From IMG/VR virus record IMGVR_UViG_3300003690_000287, positions 1 to 26,310 of that record: a stretch of DNA of 26,310 bases. One strand, 5' to 3'. A program made the position numbers and the translations under genes. Shown here piece after piece: positions 21,017-26,310 of this stretch; within the stretch, counting starts at the first letter, position 1, and every line of letters begins with the position of its first letter. The notes beneath the pieces were generated by a model, which saw only the letters and a program-made list of their open reading frames with translations, did not search any database and was not told the origin of the DNA. Source of the DNA: a virus.

Positions 21017-21030
21017 GTGGGTTTTGAGGG

Positions 21031-21162
21031 ATGAGAGTTGTCAAACAGAAAAAGGTTGAGGTGGGGAAGGTGACGGCGCAAGGGGTGGTTGTGCCTAGCA
21101 AGGAAGATATTAAGGCGGGGAAGATTGCCCCGCGAGGGCGTAACCGTGGAAGGGGAAGGTAG
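21031..21162 (+). CDS. Small basic protein
   Basis: This gene encodes 43 residues, MRVVKQKKVEVGKVTAQGVVVPSK and on to a Gly/Arg tail (APRGRNRGRGR). GAGGG lies immediately before the ATG, tighter than usual. It contains an ordered beta-like core and a strongly basic disordered end, which could bind nucleic acid. It sits between terL and the portal gene cluster. No family is recognised. Confidence 0.55.
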   Translation: MRVVKQKKVEVGKVTAQGVVVPSKEDIKAGKIAPRGRNRGRGR

Positions 21163-21164
21163 AT

Positions 21165-21373
21165 ATGCCGAAGCATTGGAAGTTATCACCAAGAGTACGA
21201 GCGGCTAGGAAGAATCATTTGCTGGGCCGTCTGGTGGCGCACCTGCTGGGAGTTATCCTATTAACACAAGGAAGCGTGCGGAGTCGGCTATTAAGCTGGC
21301 GCATAACGCGCCTAACCCGGCTGGGATACAGGCTGCTGCTCGGAAGAAATATCCGGGGTTGAAGAAAGGATAA
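21165..21373 (+). pseudogene. SYP-motif phage protein (DUF6582-like), frame-broken
   Basis: ATG 21165 has GGGGAAGG at good spacing and begins MPKHWKLSPRVRAARK. Near 21209 the protein-like reading moves to the -1 frame: EESFAGPSGGAPAGSYPINTRKRAESAIKLAHNAPN and on to KYPGLKKG with TAA at 21371-21373. The FAGP...SYPI block with spaced alanines and histidine is typical of a small phage family (DUF6582, from memory) found in this genome position. The -1 frame has no start codon at a sensible place. In the original frame the translation becomes leucine/arginine-rich nonsense. It is either a broken gene, a technical indel, or a shift at AGGAAGAA. Confidence 0.6.
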
Positions 21374-21377
21374 AGAG

Positions 21378-21668
21378 ATGCCGGAGATAAAGAGAGCAGG
21401 AGCCAGAAGCGCGCCCATGACCAAGGCAGAAGAAGCAAGGCGCACCCAGCGACGGGCGGCGGCAGTAGAGATGGCTGGCAGGGAAGAAAACACGGCTGAA
21501 ATTATGGCCGAGGTTTTGACGAAAAGTAAGTGGTTGCAGGATCAAAGGGTAAAGGATTTGCTTACAGGAAAGAGGGTTGCCGCTACGGACTACGAAGAAT
21601 TTTTAAAGAAGGCGTATAATGCAGACAAGCCGGGTCGCAGGGTTTGGAGGCTAAAGAAAAAGAACTGA
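21378..21668 (+). CDS. Hypothetical small basic helical protein
   Basis: This 96-residue protein has ATG after AAAGGATAAAGAG. It is rich in Ala, Arg, Glu and Lys and probably one or two long helices (AEEARRTQRRAAAVEMAGREENTAEIMAEVL), then VKDLLTGKRVAATDYEEFLKKAYNADKPGRRVWRLKKK. No family is recognised. It ends one base before the portal start and is probably in the same transcript. It may be a head assembly accessory protein. Confidence 0.65.
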   Translation: MPEIKRAGARSAPMTKAEEARRTQRRAAAVEMAGREENTAEIMAEVLTKSKWLQDQRVKDLLTGKRVAATDYEEFLKKAYNADKPGRRVWRLKKKN

Positions 21669-21669
21669 C

Positions 21670-23583
21670 ATGAGCCAGAAACTTTACACGCAGGTTATTG
21701 ATGACATCAAGAGTCGTGTGCGTTGGGAGACGCGACAGGCGACTTGGTATCAGATGCGAAATGATGGGCTACCGAGGAAAGGCAAGCCTTGGCCGCGAGC
21801 GGCTGATATGCATTTCCCCCTAATAGATACCACCATCAACAAGTTGAAGCCGAGCTTCTTTCAACAGGCCATGGGGCTGGATGTGTTGGCTACGTTTGTG
21901 CCTATGCGAAGTCAGCTTGCGGGGTTCACTACTGCGGCTGAACATTGGTTCAGTTATAAGTTGCAGGAGAAGAGTAATTTTCCCACGGAAGTAATGAGTT
22001 GGATAGATCATATGCTTGTTAGTGGGCATGGGGTAATAAAGACGTTCTGGAATCCCGACACCAAACAGGTCGAGTTCCAGAGCGTCGATCCCACTCACAT
22101 CATTGTTCCTCCGTGGACGAAGGATATACAGGGGGCAGACCGCATTTGTCAGGTACTACCCATGAGCTTGGAGTCATACAAGCGGGCGGGGATTTATGAT
22201 GACAGCAAGGCGACCTTGGATCGGATTATTGGCGGGCGTGCTGGTGAAGATTCGGGGGTGAGTACGGAGCTAAAGAACAACCGTGAGTTGCGTGAGGGCT
22301 TGACCTATTCGCCTGACAAAGAGCAGGTGATTGTGTGGGAGGCATACACGCACGATGACGATGGCAAATGGGTGATGAAGACCTTCTCACCACAAGCACC
22401 GGGGATACCGTTACGCAAGACCATGGAGGTTCCTTATGACCATGGGTTGCCACCTTTCTCCTCGGCCAAGTATGAGATCACGGATGGGGGTTGGTATTCG
22501 CCGCGTGGTGTGTGTGAGATACTGGCGAGCTTTGAGGCTGCGCTGACCAAGACTTGGAATGAGCGCATGGACGCCTCCACGTTATTTAACAAACCGCTCT
22601 TCAGGGCGGAACGGGATTTGCCCAATTCAATTAACTTGAGGATGAGTCCGGGCCAGATATTGCCCTTTGGGATTGCGCCGGTTCAGATGCCCAACACGCC
22701 CGCAGACTTTGACACGGAGATGACGCAGACACAGTCCATAGCTGAACAGCGTGTGACGGTTCCTGATTATGGAATCATGGCTGATCGGGATAGGCGCACG
22801 GCCACGGAGATTGAGAGTGTGAATGCACAGGCGCAGCAGAACATGGACTTGCGGTTGCGCCTTTTCCGGCAAGCCTTGGGTAGCTTGTTTCGTCAGGCTT
22901 GGGAGTTGTTGTTGCAGTACGACAAGAAGAGTTTGCAGTATCGGTTCCTAGAGGATTCCTTGGCGATAGACCCGGTGGCGTTGCACGCGGAATACCAGAT
23001 TGAACCGCGTGGAGGCATGGACATGGTAAGCAAAGCCATGCTCCTCAACAAGGCGGTGCAACGGAAACAATTGTTTATGAACAGCCCTTGGATAAACCAG
23101 GTGGAACTGGACAAGAGCATTTTGGAATTGGAAGACCCGGCGTTGGTTCCGAGGTTGATACAAGACCCGAACCAGAAGGCGACAGATGAGGGTGCAGACG
23201 AGCAGAAGGTGATACCTGCGTTGTTGATTGGGCAGATGGTTCCGGTTGCCCAAGGGATGGATTACCAGACGCGGATTGGGATTATCATGGGGTTCCTGCA
23301 GCAATCGCAGCAGAGTGGTATGCAGATCAGCCCGCAGGGGGGTCAGGCGATTGTGATGAGGCTGGACGGGTTGCTTAATGGATATGAGCAGGTAGACACG
23401 AATAATGCGCGGGCCATGCGTAAGGATGTTTGGGAATATTTACAGGCCATTGGGCTTATGCCGAGTGAGGAGCAGGTAATAGAAGGAGAGGCGGCTGCGC
23501 TGGAGACGCAGGAATCAATGCCGCCGGGAGCGATGGCCCCGGAGGAACTGGCGTTGCAGGAAGCGGCAACCGGCCCACAGTAA
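21670..23583 (+). CDS. Portal protein
   Basis: This 637-residue protein has the P22/N4-like portal pattern: an N-terminal acting segment WETRQATWYQMRNDGLPRKGKPWPRAADMHFPLIDTTINKLKP, the stem-forming middle VDPTHIIVPPWTKDIQGADRICQVLPM, the long central domain ending in TATEIESVNAQAQQNMDLRLRLFRQALGSLFRQAWELLLQYDKK, and a C-terminal acidic tail. Twelve copies form the ring through which terminase packages DNA. Position after terL and before scaffold and capsid fits. No motif is missing that I can see. The start has a weak Shine-Dalgarno (AAAGAA) and follows the previous stop by one base. Confidence 0.9.
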   Translation: MSQKLYTQVIDDIKSRVRWETRQATWYQMRNDGLPRKGKPWPRAADMHFPLIDTTINKLKPSFFQQAMGLDVLATFVPMRSQLAGFTTAAEHWFSYKLQEKSNFPTEVMSWIDHMLVSGHGVIKTFWNPDTKQVEFQSVDPTHIIVPPWTKDIQGADRICQVLPMSLESYKRAGIYDDSKATLDRIIGGRAGEDSGVSTELKNNRELREGLTYSPDKEQVIVWEAYTHDDDGKWVMKTFSPQAPGIPLRKTMEVPYDHGLPPFSSAKYEITDGGWYSPRGVCEILASFEAALTKTWNERMDASTLFNKPLFRAERDLPNSINLRMSPGQILPFGIAPVQMPNTPADFDTEMTQTQSIAEQRVTVPDYGIMADRDRRTATEIESVNAQAQQNMDLRLRLFRQALGSLFRQAWELLLQYDKKSLQYRFLEDSLAIDPVALHAEYQIEPRGGMDMVSKAMLLNKAVQRKQLFMNSPWINQVELDKSILELEDPALVPRLIQDPNQKATDEGADEQKVIPALLIGQMVPVAQGMDYQTRIGIIMGFLQQSQQSGMQISPQGGQAIVMRLDGLLNGYEQVDTNNARAMRKDVWEYLQAIGLMPSEEQVIEGEAAALETQESMPPGAMAPEELALQEAATGPQ

Positions 23584-23584
23584 T

Positions 23585-23737
23585 ATGAGTCATTCATATG
23601 ATTATGTGCCGGACGAAAACACCGAGTTTGAGTGTGATAGATGTGGCGCATCCTTGAGGGCGTTTGATAAAGAAAGGGAAGAATTGCAGATAGCAAACGG
23701 AGAGCATTTTGAGTGCTACCTTGAGGCACAGGATTAA
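23585..23737 (+). CDS. Small zinc-finger-like protein
   Basis: This 50-residue gene lies between the portal stop (TAATATG) and the next ATG. An acidic N-terminus is followed by FECDRCGASLRAF and, after a short helix, GEHFECYLEA, giving C, C, H, C ligands for one zinc. It ends directly at the next start. The role is unknown, perhaps a small head or regulatory protein. No strong Shine-Dalgarno is visible. Confidence 0.6.
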   Translation: MSHSYDYVPDENTEFECDRCGASLRAFDKEREELQIANGEHFECYLEAQD

Positions 23738-24076
23738 ATGAGCAGATTATTGAAATTTATTAGGATTGCTTGGCGTCTATCTAGTAACCTCCCTTGGGTG
23801 GATGAGCCGGAATGGCGGGTGGAAGATTCCAATTCGCTGCGTCAGTTTCTTTCCAGCCCATCGGGGAAAAGGTTGAGGGGTATCCTGTTGAACATGGTTC
23901 TCCGCCAGAACGCGCATTGTGTTTCACAATGTGACACAAAGAACTTGCAGGTAGAGGCGGGATATGCGAACGGTATGCGTGCCACGGTTCACACCTTGGA
24001 AACTCTGGCGAGGAAGGTGGAGCCGATTGAAGAATTTACAACGGACGAAATTGGGGTTGAACGTCTGTTGAGTTAA
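23738..24076 (+). CDS. Hypothetical protein
   Basis: This 112-residue protein begins with an amphipathic basic helix (MSRLLKFIRIAWRL) and continues RQFLSSPSGKRLRGILLNMVLRQNAHCVSQCDTKN, YANGMRATVHTLETL and an acidic end (EEFTTDEIGVE). The pattern of a helical bundle with one possible cysteine pair (CVSQC) is visible. No family is recognised. A copy of the dispersed motif lies inside the frame (23921-23938). It resembles small proteins between portal and scaffold in related phages by position only. Confidence 0.65.
   Translation: MSRLLKFIRIAWRLSSNLPWVDEPEWRVEDSNSLRQFLSSPSGKRLRGILLNMVLRQNAHCVSQCDTKNLQVEAGYANGMRATVHTLETLARKVEPIEEFTTDEIGVERLLS
23921..23938 (+). promoter_or_regulatory. Dispersed motif GTTTCACAATGTGACACA (copy 3)
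   Basis: This is identical to the copy before the capsid gene except for one base (T in place of G after CACAA, giving AATG against AAGG), but it lies inside a coding frame, where it encodes CVSQCDT. Conservation over 18 bases in a different context argues for a shared binding site rather than shared protein sequence. Confidence 0.5.
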
Positions 24077-24152
24077 GACCCCACAGCACGGATCGGTTCT
24101 CTTTAGTGCGTGGAACCGGGACGAGGATAAACGCGCTTATACGGGAAACATT

Positions 24153-25115
24153 ATGCCAGAAGAATCCGGCGATACAACCGCCGAAGCACTGTTGGCCGCT
24201 GCACAGGAGTACGATACTGCTGTTGAAGCGGGGGAAACACCGACCATTGAATTGGTCGAGGAAGAACCTGAAAAGGTGGAGAAGGAGGAAACTCCCGCAC
24301 CTGAAGAGCCGACAGAAGTGGAGGAGGATAAGCCGCCGGAAACGGAGGGGGATAATGTGGATGAACCGGATAGTTCATTGACAAACGGCGAGGCTCCTGA
24401 AGGGGAGAAGTCGAGCAAGAGCAAGAGCAAGTATGCCAGGAACCGTGAGCGTTTGGACAAGACTTGGGCTGGTGTGAACGAGGCCAAGGAAGCGAACAAA
24501 CGCGAAGCAGCCCAGCTTGCCGAGGCCAAGGCGCATCTTGAAAAAGATCGTGCAGAGGCCATGGCGCAGGGTGGATACCGTGATGAACACGGTCACACGG
24601 CGAAGGACTACGAGGAAGCGGCGAAGGGGTTTGAGGAGGAAGGCGATACCGGACTCCGCGACTCTGCGCTGGCGAAGGGCAAGGAACTCCAGATGATGGA
24701 GGCCGAGGCTGTTCAGCAGGTGCAGATGGACAAATACACGCAGGATTGGAAGGCAGGGCGTCAAGCCTTGGAGAGGGAGATTCCTGAAATTAAGGACTCC
24801 AAAGCAGACCTGACAATCGCGGCGAACGAAATCCTGAAGGCGAATCCTGACTTGTTCCATTTACCGGAAGCCAAGGGACTGCGACAGGCAGTTGACATGG
24901 CACGGTACAAGCTCAAGGCGGATCAAGCTGATGCGAGCCAAACTGAAGTCAAAGAGTTATCCGATAAACTAACTAAACTGGAAAAGAAAACGTCAGTGAC
25001 AGGTGGGTTCACCAGTGACAGGCCGGACGGAGAATCAGCATTTGATGACATGAGCGATGACGAGCAGGAAAACTTTCTGCGCCGAGCCGCCATGGCACAT
25101 GATGAGGGTCTTTAG
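24153..25115 (+). CDS. Scaffolding protein
   Basis: This 320-residue protein starts at ATG after GGGAAAC. Residues 1-90 are extremely acidic (Glu/Pro/Asp), followed by a basic turn (KSSKSKSKYARNRERL) and a long coiled coil (VNEAKEANKREAAQLAEAKAHLEKDRAEAMAQ, then EEAVQQVQMDKYTQDWKAGRQALEREI-like segments). The C-terminal tail is helical and acidic (AFDDMSDDEQENFLRRAAMAHDEGL), which in scaffolds contacts the coat protein. Position directly before the major capsid gene is the classic place. A weak hairpin CGGTTC/GAACCG lies in the 76-base gap upstream, without a T-tract. Confidence 0.85.
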   Translation: MPEESGDTTAEALLAAAQEYDTAVEAGETPTIELVEEEPEKVEKEETPAPEEPTEVEEDKPPETEGDNVDEPDSSLTNGEAPEGEKSSKSKSKYARNRERLDKTWAGVNEAKEANKREAAQLAEAKAHLEKDRAEAMAQGGYRDEHGHTAKDYEEAAKGFEEEGDTGLRDSALAKGKELQMMEAEAVQQVQMDKYTQDWKAGRQALEREIPEIKDSKADLTIAANEILKANPDLFHLPEAKGLRQAVDMARYKLKADQADASQTEVKELSDKLTKLEKKTSVTGGFTSDRPDGESAFDDMSDDEQENFLRRAAMAHDEGL

Positions 25116-25120
25116 TCTGG

Positions 25121-25138
25121 GTTTCACAAGGTGACACA
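25121..25138 (+). promoter_or_regulatory. Dispersed motif GTTTCACAAGGTGACACA (copy 4) over the capsid RBS
   Basis: The motif includes AAGGTG (25128-25133), six bases before the capsid ATG. The only difference from copy 3 is the G that creates the Shine-Dalgarno. A protein or RNA bound here would block capsid translation or transcription. Confidence 0.5.
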
Positions 25139-25139
25139 C

Positions 25140-26201
25140 ATGACCTACGCTGTACAAGCACTGGTACTGGATCAGTTCGCCCAAAAGTCTCCGCTTCCTG
25201 CGAAGTCGGGACACAAGGCGATATCAATGTTTCGGTTCGGCGCACCTTCAAGATCAGCTATTGACACGCTGTCCACGGAAGGCACTGCACCTACCTCAAC
25301 ACGAACACTGTCCCTAGACAAGATTGACGCTACGTTGATCCAACGGGGCCAGATAATCAAAATGACGGATATTCTGAATGCAACGGATTTATTTAATTCG
25401 CTGCAACAGAGCATCAAGACAAATGGACAGGATGCTGCATTGGACTTGGACACGATTACCCGCAATATCATTGTGGGATCAAACGTGGTCGGGGATGCAA
25501 TGGAGAATACCTACTCAACCTATGCGCTGGAGAATGGAGATCAACTCACAGAGTTGTACGCTGATGGCACAAGGGAAGTGTGGGCAGACGGAGACGGAGC
25601 GGCTCAATACACCACGTTTGAGGGAACCACCAATGGTGATGACTGCCTCTTGGACGCACCGGCTGTCTTGAATGCCGTTACTCAACTGAAGGTCAACCGC
25701 GCATCACCCGCCAGAGGCGGGATGTATGTCGGGGTTTGCAGCCCTCAAGTCTTGAGTGATGTGATGAGTGACAGCACCTGGAAAACTGCGGCTCAATACA
25801 GCAATGTTGAAGACCTCTACAAAGGGGAAGTCGGCTCGCTGTACGGGGCAAAGTTCATTATGACCACCAACGGGTTCATTACCGGAGGTACGCTGGCAAC
25901 TGACGGCGACCGCTTCAAATACGATGATGATGGCGGTGGCGGAACAGCAGTGGCAAAGGACGTTCATGCGTCCATCTTCTTGGGCGAGCAAGCCTATGGA
26001 GTGCCGGACTTGTCGAGTCAATCGCCGTTTAGCCCGAAGGTTATTATTACCGATCAAGCAGATAAAACTGATCCTTTGAATCAGATAATTACTGCCGGTT
26101 TTAAGACCTTTTGGACGACATTGCGACTGAATCCTACTTACTACCTTATTATGCGTAGCAAGACGGACTCAACTGCGACACCGGGCGACCCTAATCCGTA
26201 A
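25140..26201 (+). CDS. Major capsid protein, N4-gp56 family
   Basis: I choose ATG 25140, with AAGGTG six bases upstream; a GTG at 25131 lies inside that ribosome binding site. The 353 residues begin MTYAVQALVLDQFAQKSPLPAK and contain RFGAPSRSAIDTLSTEG, IIKMTDILNATDLFNSLQQSI, the ARGGMYVGVCSPQVLSDVMSDSTWKTAAQYS segment, GAKFIMTTNGF and the C-terminal ITAGFKTFWTTLRLNPTYYLIMRS, a pattern I recognise from the N4-gp56-type HK97-fold major capsid family. It forms the icosahedral shell. No delta domain is evident, in keeping with the separate scaffold gene. Leucine codons are mixed here, unlike terL. Confidence 0.88.
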   Translation: MTYAVQALVLDQFAQKSPLPAKSGHKAISMFRFGAPSRSAIDTLSTEGTAPTSTRTLSLDKIDATLIQRGQIIKMTDILNATDLFNSLQQSIKTNGQDAALDLDTITRNIIVGSNVVGDAMENTYSTYALENGDQLTELYADGTREVWADGDGAAQYTTFEGTTNGDDCLLDAPAVLNAVTQLKVNRASPARGGMYVGVCSPQVLSDVMSDSTWKTAAQYSNVEDLYKGEVGSLYGAKFIMTTNGFITGGTLATDGDRFKYDDDGGGGTAVAKDVHASIFLGEQAYGVPDLSSQSPFSPKVIITDQADKTDPLNQIITAGFKTFWTTLRLNPTYYLIMRSKTDSTATPGDPNP

Positions 26202-26212
26202 CAAACCAAGTC

Positions 26213-26310
26213 ATGGCTCATAAGAAAGGCATGACCATTATTATTGCCGTGGGTGGGGGTCAAAAGCCCCCGCCCACAGGCTCTAATGCTAAACCTTCAA
26301 AGAAATCCCA
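26213..26310 (+). CDS. Partial ORF running off the right edge
   Basis: An ATG 11 bases after the capsid stop opens a frame without stop to the window end: MAHKKGMTIIIAVGGGQKPPP and on to a Ser/Lys-rich stretch. Too little is visible to assign a function. Position suggests a head or connector gene. No strong Shine-Dalgarno precedes it. Confidence 0.45.
   Translation, partial: MAHKKGMTIIIAVGGGQKPPPTGSNAKPSKKS

Noticed and set aside
24077-24152. Terminator between the 112-residue gene and the scaffold gene
   Set aside because: The CGGTTC/GAACCG hairpin is weak and has no T-tract.
14598-25138. CRISPR array or tandem repeats from the TCACAATGTGACACA copies
   Set aside because: Copies are kilobases apart, in both orientations, with no regular spacing.

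Overview
The window looks like part of a temperate, tailed double-stranded DNA bacteriophage (free phage or prophage). It carries a terminase, portal, scaffold and N4-gp56-type capsid module, a tyrosine integrase, and a RecT/exonuclease recombination module. Genes are tightly packed, mostly with ATGA, GTGA or TAATG junctions. The integrase tail (GH box followed by a TPKEAEEFW-like stretch) resembles integrases I associate with Verrucomicrobia/PVC bacteria. That host hint is recollection, not a measured result. Family assignments are by eye and no database was searched.

Layout. (1) 1-5260, rightward: the end of a virion module, with a coiled-coil protein cut by the window edge and a 1358-residue protein with an N-terminal glycine zipper and an LPD38-like C-terminal region. 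(2) 5294-8860: metallophosphoesterase, small DNA-binding proteins, a leftward ribbon-helix-helix gene, a 361-bp gene-free region, integrase with terminator, and two tandem excisionase-like HTH genes. (3) 8832-14419, rightward: recombination and replication, with RecT, a Cas4-like exonuclease whose C-terminus continues in the +1 frame, an SSB-like protein ending DDVPF, a strongly folded element at 11864-11957, a DnaA-domain-IV-like protein split across two frames, a decayed RusA, small zinc and membrane proteins, a PD-(D/E)XK protein and a DUF1376-type replication protein. (4) 14416-18228, leftward: an early-type operon of small proteins and a sliding-clamp-like protein, punctuated by related hairpin cassettes and a recurrent CTAGGA ribosome binding site. 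(5) 18410-26310, rightward: small terminase candidate, a C-rich folded intergenic segment, XF1762-like protein, large terminase, small proteins, portal, scaffold, major capsid and a cut-off ORF.

The late module is entered at the right edge and exited at the left edge, so the genome is probably circular or circularly permuted. The phage seems to bring recombination and replication loading functions but no DNA polymerase in this window, so it probably recruits the host replisome.

The observations most worth checking are: the cloverleaf-like element beside the DnaA-like gene; four apparent reading-frame breaks, all in small genes while the long genes are intact; a dispersed motif TCACAATGTGACACA, one copy of which overlaps the capsid ribosome binding site; the stop-hairpin-RBS cassettes of the leftward operon; and a terminase block in which I find no CTN leucine codon.
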